From contig VZTG01000087.1 of assembly GCA_013397845.1 (NCBI GenBank), positions 310,001-374,000 of the forward strand: a stretch of DNA of 64,000 nt, in the 5' to 3' direction. The notes under the pieces were generated by a model that did no database searches, had not been told where the DNA came from, and saw only the letters and a program-made list of their open reading frames with translations. The stretch's first letter is position 1, and every line of letters starts with the position of its first letter. Both the position numbers and the translations under genes were made by a program. The DNA comes from Melanocharis versteri. Taxonomy: Eukaryota; Chordata; Aves; Passeriformes; Melanocharitidae. Below, one piece after another: positions 1-12,040 of the stretch.

Positions 1-3000
1 ATGAGCATTCATGCTGGCCAACATACTCAATATGGGTTTTGCTGTATCATACATTGTTTCAGCATAGCAGATTTCAAGCTACAGTAGCAACAATCACTGG
101 TATATTCTCTGGAATTGTGTGTATTGTAGCATTTTTTGAACCTGTCCATCATGAGTTCCACTACACAATAATGAAAAAACTCTAAAGATCATCATGTGTC
201 AGGTTCTATGACACCTATTCTTAAAAGAAATTGCTGAACTAGTCCATAATTCTGGAAAGCACACAGCGACAGTATAGAATAATGAAAGCACAACTAAAAA
301 GCAGTTTATTGCTGAAACTAACCAAGCCAGAACTCCTTTGTATGGTAAAGAATAAAAAGACAAACTGCACTAAATTGCTATGGCATCATTTACTTTGGAA
401 AGATGAAAACTGCAATATGCAAAGTGGAACATTCGCTAAAATACAAAATCTTAAGCATTGTAACTTCACAGACATACACTATCCCAAAGTCTCAAAGACA
501 ATAAAAATATATCTGTACCAAAACCGTGTCTGTACCAAGCCAGACATAAATTTTCAACTTCATTTATGAAAAATCCTGTATGCATCAAATTACATATTCT
601 TCTGTAACAGTTAAAAATCCTGTTACGCACTTAACTGACCCTGGTGCTTCACTACGGAAGGAAAAGGGGAAAAAAAAATCATTAATACAATCTGGTAATG
701 CTCATAAGTTTACTATAGTCATCAGCAGACATGTCTAGTAAATTAGTAACTTGTCTAATTGGAAAAAAAATTTTACCGAATCTTTGAAGAATTCTACATA
801 ATAAACACAAATTACTTTAGATGACAAAAACAACCAAAAAACCTTCTGCCTATAATGTCTTTCTCTCCTAGTCAAAATGATCTGGTTATGTGATTGTTTT
901 AGTCTGAAATTCAAAAGCTGAAAAAATGTGACAGTGTCTCAGGTTTACAGCTGTCATCTCTCTGTGGGCAGCCTATGAGCATCAGCAGGGCAGGAGCAGC
1001 TACAGTGAATGGGAAGGTGGAATAAAGCTCAGCCTACCGACAAGCCACCAAACAGCCCCCTGGACACCAGCCACAGGTATATTTAAGCTGTGAACTTGCA
1101 TGTATAACCTCTTCAAGTGATTTTTTAAAAAAATTTATTTTTTAAGTTTCAGATGATCCAGATAGAACAATTGTTTCATGTTAAACAAACTTAGTTTGAA
1201 AACGGTACCCTGAAATCATTGCTACTTATGTGGTGAACACCTCCACAGTCACTAAGAATGAACACACACGTTTACGTTTTGTCCATTTGGCTGCCTGCTT
1301 TGCTGTTCTTAGGTATCGCCAACTATTACTGTGAAGTTTGGCCTCTAGGAGATTAAATTACTCAGTATTTGCCCTTCCTGAGAGTGTGGCAGAATATGTA
1401 CTGAATAACTTAGTAGGTGAGAGACCACACAAAATCTGGCAAATCTCTTTTGTATTCAAAGCACCAATTCCTCAGTAAACACAGCACTGTTATCAAGATG
1501 ATCAGCACAGCCTTTCCAAGTTTCCTTTTTATCACTGAATATCAGCACATAATCCTTAAGTCTCTACTCTTTATTCATAAGGGTCTGCTCCTCCTGGTTT
1601 CTACATAAGTTTTTGCACCTGAACATTAAACAGCACAGACACTGAGGCAAAAAGACACTGGAGAGACCTTATCCTGTAGCTACTGCCCTTTTGCACTGTT
1701 ATTTGGGGATGTATCAACTGGATGAAGACAACTGACACGCACATTCATCTGCACCCAATTTAAGCTGATAGACTCGAAATCGTGAAAAAGTCAGATTAAA
1801 AAATACCGTGGATAAGCCAAAATGTAACTGAAGTTGGTGCTGTCCGTTCTCATCTGAAACCCTCCAAATGTAAGAGTAAAAACCTGATCTTTCATCACAT
1901 GATCTGTTGTTACTGAAGCAACTGAAAGACAGACTACTGAAAGAAAGTAAAGCCTTCTGCTCTCAGTTTCACATAATCACTGAGGTTGGAAGGGACAGCC
2001 TCTGGAAATCGAATCCACAGCTCCCATACCCTGTCCTCCCCCCGGCCCCAAGAGGCTCCTCAATTCAAAAGAAGAACATCAAAACTAGATTGCATAGCAC
2101 CACATGCAACTCAGTTTTGAGCATCTAAAGATGGAGGCACCACAACCCCTCTGGGAAACCTGTTCCAGTGGTTGCCCAGTCACACACATGCACAAAAAAG
2201 GAGTCTTTTTATGATTAAGCAGACTTTCAATATATGTACATAATGCCTTGTGCTTTTCCACTGGGCATCGTGGAGAAGAGTCTGCCTCCATCTTCATACT
2301 CCCTTCCACTAAGTATTAATACACACTGATGAGATCCCCCAAGCCCTCTCTCCTCCAGGAGGAACAGTCATAACGCTCCCAGCCTCTCCTCATTTGTCAG
2401 ATCCTCCAGTCCCTTAATCATCTTTAAGGCATTTTTCTGGACTTGCTCCAGGGTGGTTGCATCTATCTTATACTGGGAACCCCAGAAAGGATTTTACCAG
2501 TAAAAAGCATGGATAATGCCCTAAGAGACTCAAGTTCGTATGTCAAGTTAATTCTTACAACCACCTGCCAGGTTTTTTTGCAAAATACAGACCTTCTAAT
2601 ACACCAAATTTCAAACTCGTTTTCTGAGCACAACCAATTTTTGGTGACTTACAAATTCTCTACAACTCAGACTTGAACTGGTAGACTTCAGCAAAAGTGC
2701 TATTAGCTACAGAAAATGTAAAATATAGGTAATACTTAGCAAAAAAATAAACAGAATCTTCAGTAGTAAATTTTTCATATAAACTTCCTTAAGGAAAAAA
2801 AAAGGATCTTCCTGCTCAAATATTTACCCAACTTCACTGCAAGAATTGCAAAAGCCCATCAGTATTTCAACACACGAACACCTCAAAGAAGCAGCAGTTG
2901 TGTAGAGAGAGATCAAAAGAAGCCATATCAAGTAACTTAAATACTTTATATTAAAAAATTCTTTATTTTACATAGCACAAAGGAGAAGAAATATCCAAGT

Positions 3001-3159
3001 GAAACACTTCAGTTCCAGAAAAATGATGCAAAAAAGTGTCTTTAAAAAAGCACTACTCTAAACAATCAATTTTTAAGTTCAAATACAATTTAACATCATA
3101 TTATCACCAATACTATTTATATTACAGCTGGATAAAAGAATTCAAATATCAAAACCCAC
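1..3159 (-). other. TNRC6B: TNRC6B intron 2 (5' part, runs off the left edge)
   Basis: This stretch follows the splice donor of TNRC6B exon 2 (AAG|GTGGGT on the minus strand) and continues past the left edge. I looked for the next TNRC6B coding block, which in the family continues with VTEQK, and did not see it on the minus strand here. The sequence is AT-rich with stops in all frames. A CR1 fragment fills about 1967-2505, and a GC-richer patch at about 955-1075 has no recognisable identity. Otherwise I see nothing functional. Confidence 0.85.
1967..2505 (-). mobile_element. CR1 LINE fragment, 3' region
   Basis: On the plus strand the element begins with a diverged copy of the CR1 terminus (ataatcactgaggttggaag) and runs through the usual landmarks in antisense: the 'cctgttccagtg' block, the 'ccctttaatcatctt'-like block near 2410, and 'ttgctccagggtggttgcat' near 2450. 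LINE sense is therefore the minus strand, the same as TNRC6B. It covers the 3' UTR and the end of ORF2 only. It is diverged and interrupted, so it is an old insertion with no coding capacity. The right edge is approximate. Confidence 0.88.
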
Positions 3160-3247
3160 CTTCTGAGCAGAGTCCTTCTTTTTCTTATCCTCTTTCTTCC
3201 TTTTCTTGTCTTCCATTAACTGTTCTTCCCTTTCTTGCTCCTTCTCT
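3160..3247 (-). CDS. TNRC6B: TNRC6B exon 2, N-terminal coding segment
   Basis: TNRC6B is a GW182-family scaffold that binds Argonaute through GW repeats and recruits the CCR4-NOT and PAN2-PAN3 deadenylases and PABPC in cytoplasmic miRNA silencing. This 88-base exon supplies the third base of codon 2 plus 29 full codons. Its translation begins EKEQEREEQLMED and continues KKRKKEDKKKKDSAQK, matching my recollection of the vertebrate TNRC6B N terminus (MREKEQEREEQLMED...) closely enough to prefer TNRC6B over TNRC6A or TNRC6C. The acceptor is TTTTGGCAG|AGAGAAGG, with AG at 3248-3249. The donor is CAGAAG|GTGGGT, with GT at 3158-3159. The entry phase fits exon 1, which ends ATGAG, and the exit phase is 0. 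The segment is almost wholly charged and probably helical or coiled-coil, with lysine runs resembling a nuclear localisation signal. The Ago-binding, UBA-like, PAM2 and RRM parts are outside the window. The family match is from memory, not a search. Confidence 0.94.
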
Positions 3248-6200
3248 CTGCCAAAACATGAAAAACAATGATCTGAGCACAATCTAGTTGTACAAGAGCC
3301 ACATGTACTATAAACCTCTTCCCTGCAAGAATGGCAGTCAAGCTACCAGATTTCTCTTATCATACTTCATTTCTATTTGAGTGTTTCAGTCGAATTGTGA
3401 TAAGAAAAGCACCTTCTAGCTCGGTATGGCCATAATCATGCCACATGCTGCATAAAGGAAAATTCCTTTATTCAGATCAGGTCTGTTATGGCAGTTCCCT
3501 ACATAAATTAATCACATGGCTGATAGTAGAAAATATCTTCAAGACATTTTGGCCAAAGTACTCTTATAATTGGGTCATGCTATTATTTAACGAAGAGTCT
3601 CATGAATCTTTTCATATGGCAAAAAAAAAAAAGAGAGAAACTGAAATTTAATATAAGATAGTTTGGTCTGATACACATTTATCTTCACAAGGGGAAGAGA
3701 TTATTCTATTGCCTGTAGCTATGTCACTTGTAAAACACTCAAAGTGTCACATCAAATCAAACCTATCATTTATTATACAAATCTCTAATTTAATTTCTAG
3801 GCTATTGTACCCACCCACAGAATTTTTGTGATGAAACTTGTAATATAAATTACTTTCCAGGGAATCTATTTTTTCCCACAAGAACGTTCTTTCAAAAAAA
3901 GGAAAAAAAAAATGCAGCTGCTATTGTTGTCAAGCCATCATCTTGTTGCTATGTTCTGTATCAAATATGAAAATACCATGGAATAGTTAATTTACTGCAT
4001 ATATGCTATGGCTGAGCTGTTTCTATGTTGAGTCACATTTTTGTTAACCAGTTCTCTTCACCCCCTTAAAAATAAATTTAAGGCCAAGTTTCCAGCTTAC
4101 TTGGAGTAATTTCTTTTTATAGGGAAAGATTAAGACAAAGGTCATTAATGTAAAAAGATGATTTGACAGACGAGGAATAGGATCAGAGACCCTACAAATG
4201 GGAATCAACTAACAAGTATAATCCACAATCTTTCAGAAGAAAATTTCATAAAATCCAGAATAGCATTACAGACAGAACTGGAGTTTATAATAGTACTGAA
4301 ATATTTCTTTTATTTATGCCTAAATCAAAGGTATTTTTTGACCACAATTTAAAAAACTTAAGAGTTGAGTTGGCTTTGCTGTCACATCGTTCAGACTTTT
4401 CCTTGAACTGCATTATACAGTAAAGGTAATATCTTTCTTTTCATTTCCACTAAATACTCCCAAGCCAGTGTGCAAAGAGACATTTACATAGCTGATTCCT
4501 ACAAAAATATTTTGAGATGTTATGTATTAATAGCTTCCTGATTAAGGACTTCCAAGAACTCTCTAAATGATAAAGGTTCTGTAGAGAGTAATAAATGTCT
4601 TCCTTGTTTCCTGAAGTTGGGCTCCCCTTCTTCATGGATGGATAAAATCAATAAGGGCAAGATGAGTCCCTAGTAACAACATCCTGAGGTTACCACCAAA
4701 TGCAATTACTACATAATTTTTCAGTGAAGCACTGGGGAGCTTAGTGTACTTTGCATTGTCTGTCATAGCATTGAGACAGAATTTTCATTTTCTTTGAGCC
4801 ATATATTGCAAACAATATGAAAAAGCTCTCCTGTGACACCCTCATTATTCAAAGTTCCTATGACTTCAAATTATTTTTACCACTTTTGTACTGTCAACTA
4901 CATATACCTTTTGGGCTGCAGTGCAAGTTACAAGTACACTATTTCCAAAAAACTTTCTTGCAGCAGGCAAATGCTTAAAAAGAAGTTAAAAAGTTTAAAA
5001 GGAGCTATCTCAAAAGATCTGCTGAAAAATGGTAGGATCAAAATACAAAATGACTTCCAGTAACTGCTTGGCACACATGCAGCCTTCTACTTAAAAGCAC
5101 TTTCCTTACTTTCGTGAGCGGAAGAGAAGGGAATAGAAAAGAATGAGGAAAGAGCCACATTCACAATCACAGCTGAAGCTGCGGCTTACAGTGACATACA
5201 GCACTAAAAGGATGCAAGGACAAAAGATCCATAGCCTGAAAGCAATCACCTAGTTATGGCCTGCCTTTGTGGCAAATGTAGGACATGGAGATTGCTATTG
5301 CTGCTGCCTTGTTTTTTGATCTGCGCGGACTAAGGCTGCAGAGAAGCCCTTTGTTTTGCATGACAACCTCCCCTTCTGCTCTTTCAGTAGAGATTTAATA
5401 TTCCATTGGGTGCATCCTCAACAACCACAATATAGCAGCAACCAACACTTGGTTTACTTCATTTACCAAAACTTTATTTAGGCTTCAATTCATGTAAGCT
5501 CTACTAAGGTGGAAGGGACCTATCTGAACACTGGAGCTACATCACATGTACGAGACCATAGAGCTCCTGACAAAGCGCTGAGTGAAATCTCACAAACACG
5601 TCCGAAGTACGAAGTTATACTTTCCAAATGACAGAGCAAGAATAGATGCTACAGACCTGCTAACAATGTACAACCATGGTGAAAGTTCACTGAATTAGAA
5701 GGGTGAATATCTTATTGTTATTCTGGGTATCACACATGCCATCTTTCCAATTCCACTCTTTGATGCATTTCACTAACATTTGTTTTATGATCAATGATTT
5801 TCCTCTTCAGCTGGATGCAAGATGCTTGTTGAACACAAGTTTAACTTGCAGTGTTAAATGTTCTGAAAAACTTAACATCAACAATGCTTTCAATCATCTC
5901 CTCAATTCATTCTAGGGATAATGCTGCCTATTAACTTCTCATTAGCCAAAAGACAGTTCTTCCTGGCCTGATGAAACCATCACGTGCTTTCCAGCAAACA
6001 GCTGCTCACACTGAGGAGATCAACAGGGGGAGAAAACCCATCAACTCCAAGCAGAGTGAATTTAGAGTAATACAATGGGGTGTGGTTCCGGGTTTTGTTA
6101 CGAGCACACTGTAATGGGAACACGGACACACCACAACCCTGAAGAGGAAGTCTGCTAAATAGCAATCAGCAGCCAGCTTTTTAATCTATTTTTTTTCAAG

Positions 6201-9200
6201 AAACCATGTGCTGATATAAGAATATGACCTAATTGCACTTTAATATCTCCCACAAAATCTTAGAATCAACATTACTGAGAAGTATTTAGAAAGCGTATTA
6301 CAGATTTTAATTCAAAGTATTTAAAGTAAGGCATATTAACAGCTTACAAATGATGAGAAACTATAAATTGTAATCCAAAATGTTATTTTTGTTCTAAAAA
6401 AACCCAAACCCAAATAAACCCCGTAGGTATGATGCATTCCACCTTATCTAAGTTCTTAAAACAACCTCTTCTGGCTAAGTCAAAAGCAACCATTTTAGAG
6501 AAGTTTTTTACACCAGTTAACTAGGGACATAACAGAAAACAGTTGTGAAGTCCATGTTATTAAAACATCCATTTCAGGGATTAAAAAAAAGCAAAAACAG
6601 ACATTCAGGAAATGTGTTCTCCCTCAAAACAATCGACCTGGTTTGGAAATCGTGAATTTCCTGTAAAATTCTAATACTCATTTTTCCAGAAAATTCTATT
6701 TTAAAGAGTTGTTCTGACAACACAATGGGCTTAAGGCACAGGTAGAGGACAGAAGTTGCCTTCAAAGCTCTTGGCTGTCACGAACTGAACTGTGAGACAA
6801 GATGACGTGCAACACATTGCACACTATCTGCTGCCAACACACTTTGATAGGCAGAGATAAAGCGTCACACAGAGTATTAGTCTACACAAACCCAATAATC
6901 CTGTAAGGTCACCCTCAAACTAAAACTGCACAAAAGAAAAAATTAAGTGAAATGTAGGAAATGAAAATTCTTAGAGTTCCTTCTGCAAGACCATAGGACA
7001 ATGGTGTGGGTTTGGAAGTTCCTCACAAGGGAAGACATGCACCAGACACCAGTACTGTGAGTCCTCTTCCCTCCTCCTGGCCTCACACTTTACCTCAGTT
7101 CAGTACAGTCAACTTGAGTTAGCTACACTGTGACACATGAGTGACAGCAAACTTCTACAGGTGCACCCTGTTTCCTGTGTTGTGATAAGCACAGGGCGAT
7201 TTACAAAGCTGCTTCCAAATTGTGAGCCAGCTTGTGCATCTTCTTTCGGAACACGTGGGATTCTGAAACCACACTTGCAGGACCAGAAGCACTTTTATAT
7301 CTATACAGCTACCAGGTCACCTGAACAACTGCTAAATCTTCCCTCAAGCCTTCAGCCACAACCAGCCAGAGCTGAAGGCCTTCACCATATACAGAGAATG
7401 ATTTGCATGACCATTGTCATTTAGAAGCAAAACTTGAGCTAACTCTTTCTTACAGATAAGCCTCTTGTGATCCAAAATATAAAACCACAAATTTATTTCA
7501 ATTCTTGGAAACAGATGGAAAGACTCAAAACTTGATTAAACCAGAAATTTATCCTACAATAAGGTATCCAACATTGGTCAAGATTTGAAGCAAAAATAAT
7601 TTCCAGTGAACTGTAACTACAGGCACCTAGATTCTCAACATTTCTGAAAGTCTTCTCAGTATTTTGATAAATCATACAGGCTGGATACCAGCAGAATTAG
7701 GCATCACACACTGGTGTCTCAGATATGTTGCAAAACACCTTTTCAACAAGCTCAAGTCCAGGTGCAACTTCCAAGACAGAAGCTCCACTCAACCTATACA
7801 GGGACAAAAATTCTTACAGAAAAGTAAAACATCTTCGACAGTGCTATTTCATGAACACCTTGCTGCTGCCACTGGCAAGTGGTTTTCATTTTCTTCTACT
7901 CTATTTCTCTTCATCAAGCTCTGTCCTTGACCTTCACTTGCTTGGACCCTCTCTGGAACTCAGCTGAATGTATGGGAAGCAAATTCAACTCACAGTAATG
8001 CATTAAAAAGAATAAGCTGATTAGAACTAAGGGTCATGAGCAATGAAGAAAAGACATACTACAAACTCCCAAATGAGCTCTTTGAGGCACAAGCCCTTCT
8101 TGCTGCAGCAATGAACACTGGCAGTCTACAGCTTGAAATGCTCAAGGTGGATGAAAGCTTTTAAATCGTATCAGGAAGCTCGATGTCAGAGACTAAAAAT
8201 GAAGCAAAATTAAATGCACCACAACTGGAGCATAGAAATCCTTACAATTTTACTTCACTTTCATTTAACGTATCCCACTTAACAGACATGCTCCATTATT
8301 TCAGTAGCATGAGAAGAGTGTGGCATGCCCAAACACGCAAGTGCGCTCCAGTGCATTTAAAGAGAACATCAAACAGAAGCAAGATGTAACACAGCACAGA
8401 ATAAATCCCAGGGCTGACAGACCCTACATTCCTAAAGGTAAAATTACTTCCACTAGACTAAGCCATGTAAATAAAGAGTTATGATCTTGCTGATCAAAAG
8501 AGTCAAAATGGGATTAATTCATTTTATTAAAAAAAAAGTTAAAATACTCAACATCACAGCCTTCTTTCTTATTAAGCAATGCTTGCATGCATAGATTAGA
8601 CAGCCACAAGCCATACAGAACCTGCTTACATGGGAGATAACCACTTCGAAAGTCAGTCTTTAGGCTGAACTAAAGAAATGGAATATGAAATTACTTTAGG
8701 CCAAATGACTTCTGATGTTTATAAGGAAAAACAACTGATCCTTCAGCATAGCATTCCTGAAGATCCAGTGTATAAAAACTTGAAGGAAAAAAAAGTTACT
8801 CGTTTGACTGAAATGAGACTGAAGCTCACAGCATCACTGCAGAACTGCAATATCGATGGTAAGGGCTAAACTGTGCAGTTCAAAACTGACCATCTAGTAA
8901 AAGGATAACTGTCCCACACTTTCTGAAGTGAAATCAAGATAGCAGAATTCAGTCCTGCAGAGTATGAAATGAAGACTTTGATATTTGCAACATGTGTAAA
9001 TAGTATCTACACCATATGTAAGACAAAAGCATGTCATCTCTCCCCCCCAGGGAAAACCGTGGATTTTATACAAACCCAACACATACTCACCATGTATTAA
9101 ATAAAAAGACTTTAGAAAGTGTGTTTTTAGAAGTGCTCTAAAGCAGCATTTTCAGAAGATTATTCCTTTTCAAGGACTTAGAGTATGCTGCTTCTTCTTT

Positions 9201-9763
9201 GGCTGAAAACCAAAACAGTGTCACACCAAGAAAACTGCGTACTTTAAATAGCGTATCTGGCACAAGCGATACGCCTTTATCGCAGCACAACATCAGTAAC
9301 TCGACGCTGCTGTAGAAAATAACCAACTTTAAAACATCATCAAACTGACTTTGCTAGAAGTATGCTTTTCTAAAGGAATACTCCTCATAAACTGTTATTA
9401 CACTTGTTAACAGAGTAAAATTAATTCTTTGTGGTGTATTCTACATCTATGCGCCATGATTTATAGAATAGAGAAACAAGAACTGAGCATAAAGGGCTCT
9501 TTACTTTAAAGAACTGGATGGTATAAGCCCTACAGTACAACAACAAATGCTCATAAAAAAGGAAGTTTTTTTCCTCAACTCTTCAGCAACTGAAGGGGCA
9601 AGAGTACCATCTGAAGAGGGAGGGGGTCAATTCCAGTTTTAAGAGCCGCCTGTTAATAAAAAACCTTGAAATACATTAAAAAGATCAAAAATTTCTTTTA
9701 ATACTCTGTATTTCTTGCTTGCATTCCTTTAAGCAGAATTACTCTTTCCAGCCGTACAATTTA

Positions 9764-9800
9764 TATCTATACCTATATATATATATATCTATGTATATAT
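9764..9800. repeat. TA-rich microsatellite
   Basis: This is an imperfect alternation of TA with ctat and ctatg interruptions, within TNRC6B intron 1. Confidence 0.85.
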
Positions 9801-11130
9801 TAAAAAACTGACTTCCAGATACAATCTAAAGTTCCTAAATGCTAGCCAATTGATAAAAAGGAAAGCTTTAAGAAAATGGAGTGCTATAGCCAAAGCTCTA
9901 GAATGTAAGAACTGAGCAAATTTCCTCCCCTTATTCAGTCTTCAAACATTCTAGAGCTCTTGCAGATCTGTAATTATTATTTCATAGCATGCACACTCAT
10001 GCACACCAAAGACACGGGTAAAGTGTGTTTAGACAACTGTGAAATGTGGCAAAAATAGCCTAAGAGTGGCAAAACATGAGGTTAGAAATTTGCCTGTAAT
10101 TAAGATGTCCTGTAATGTATCTTATCAGGACATCCCTTCAGCAAGACACAGTTCTATTCAGGACTTATGTGATTGTAAAAAAGCCTTACTTTCCTCTAAA
10201 AACTACTCACACATGTAGAAAGCTGCATGATCTATAACTGTTTGCCAAGAAAAATACCTGTGTCATTCTGACAGCCATAAAAGCCGTGTAGAGTAATGAA
10301 TGCATAAGAAACAACATGGACCAGTAAAAGGATAACAGCTACCAGAATAAAATCAAGAAAGAACCTGCACCTGCTACAGGCTTAGAGAGACACAAATCAG
10401 TTATTTCACAGGGAAGAGAGCTGGCAATCCTCAAGACCTCTGTTCCACGACAAATGATCTATCCTGGTAATATGAGCTCTTTCAAACCTCAATTCTCACT
10501 AACACCATAATGTCAGCAGATAAGATGACAGACAACCTGGCAAAATATTTCTGTCTTCCATTAAGTGAAGATACTTCATTTCTTCAATTGTGTGTGTGAG
10601 TGAGAAATCACAGCCCTGGACAGATGACCACTCTAAGAGAGCTGCTGTTGACCTTTTCTTTGCATGTGAAACACCATTTTTCACTACACCATCCAAAAAG
10701 AAGATCTTACCTCTCTCACTGGGCATACAGAAATACCCCCTGAGTCCTACCTCGTCATGCAACATGGGGTTTGAGATGAGCTCAGGCTGTCTGGGAAAAG
10801 TGTCAGATGTCAGTTACAGGACTAATTATTAGTCTGCAAGTGCTGTGTGCACAAGTATTTGCTAGTGTTGCTTTGCATTAAAAGAGACATACTCTACCAA
10901 TTTTATAATCTCAAGCAGTTTACCTATCAGAAGAAAAAAAATCCTTTTGCTTGAAAACTAACAGAAGAAAAGTTATACAATCTTCTCCCTATATGGTCCT
11001 TTACAGATTTTTTTTTAATGTTGGGGCTTTTTTTGTGTTTTTAATTTGTTCACTTGGTTTTTTTAAAACCAACTCACCTTCTGAAACTAAACTACACTTT
11101 CTGCACTAGATACATTATACCCTTTCTGGT

Positions 11131-12040
11131 GTCATTACTGGAATCACAAATAATTCTAACTGAAGGGGCCTCCAGAAGTCAATGAGAGTCTGGTCTAACA
11201 CCACACTCAAAACAGAGACATCATCAAACAGGTTGCTCAGGACCTAGTCACATTCTATCTCCAAAGTTAGAGACACTACTATCGCTGTGGAGAACTTACT
11301 CCACGTTTGCACTCCACACATTGCATTTGCCTTCTGATACCTAATCAGAATTTCTTTACTGAAACTTGTGTTTGCTCTCTCTTGTTTTATCACTGTACAC
11401 CACCTCTACAAAGAGTCTGGCTCTCGATACCCTCTCATGAGGCAGCGGAAGACAGCAGTAACATTACTCCCACAGCCTTCTATTTCTAAGGCTGAACAAA
11501 TGCAGTTTTCTCAGCTTCTCCTTGAGCAAGATTGCTTCAGAACACTAATCATCTTAGTGGCCATTTAATATGTCAGTGTCTTTCCTATATGAGAGCCAAA
11601 ACTAGACACACGACATTAAAGAAGGACTTTTAAGTTTGAATCCCTTCTCCTGACCCACTGGCTATATCCTTGCTAATACAGCACAGCACATGGCTGGTTT
11701 CTGAACAGCAAGGACACCCTGCTGACTCGCATTCTACTTTTTGTTTCTCAGGACCTTCAGGTGGTTTTTCTACAGAGCCACTTTCTAGTCAATGGATGCC
11801 TAACCTGTGCTATTGCAGGGGGTTATTTTGACACAGGTGTAGTACCTTCCATTTACAATTGTTAAATTTCAAGAAGTTTCTGTCAGGCCCTTTTCTCCAG
11901 CCTACTGTGTCATCCCTGAACAGCAACCTTAATCTCGAGACGTGTCAACCACTCAGCCTTTGGCATCACCTGCAAAGGCGCTGAGGGTTCACTCCATTCC
12001 AACAGACCATGTCATTAACGCAGATGTTGAACATGACCAG
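11131..12040 (-). mobile_element. CR1 LINE, long diverged copy
   Basis: Read on the plus strand, this follows the antisense CR1 order. It has the 'taactgaaggggcctccagaa' terminus, 'caggttgctcaggac' near 11230, 'gcttctccttgagcaag' near 11515, 'tggctggtttctgaacagcaa' near 11690, 'ggatgcctaacctgtg' near 11795, and the segment near 11960-12035 that corresponds to the stretch with 'gctgagggttcactc' and 'gatgttgaacatgaccagcac'. LINE sense is minus, the same as TNRC6B. It includes the distal part of ORF2 (reverse transcriptase C-terminal region) plus the 3' UTR, all broken by stops and indels. Weak similarity may continue to about 12300. Confidence 0.85.

Noticed and set aside
5490..5610. 'ggtggaagggacctatctga' suggesting a CR1 terminus
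   Set aside because: Only about 20 bases resemble CR1 and the following sequence does not continue the element.
10499..10832. Overlapping frames of 88 and 80 codons on opposite strands
   Set aside because: Both are open across the same bases, neither resembles a family, and no splice or promoter signals fit.
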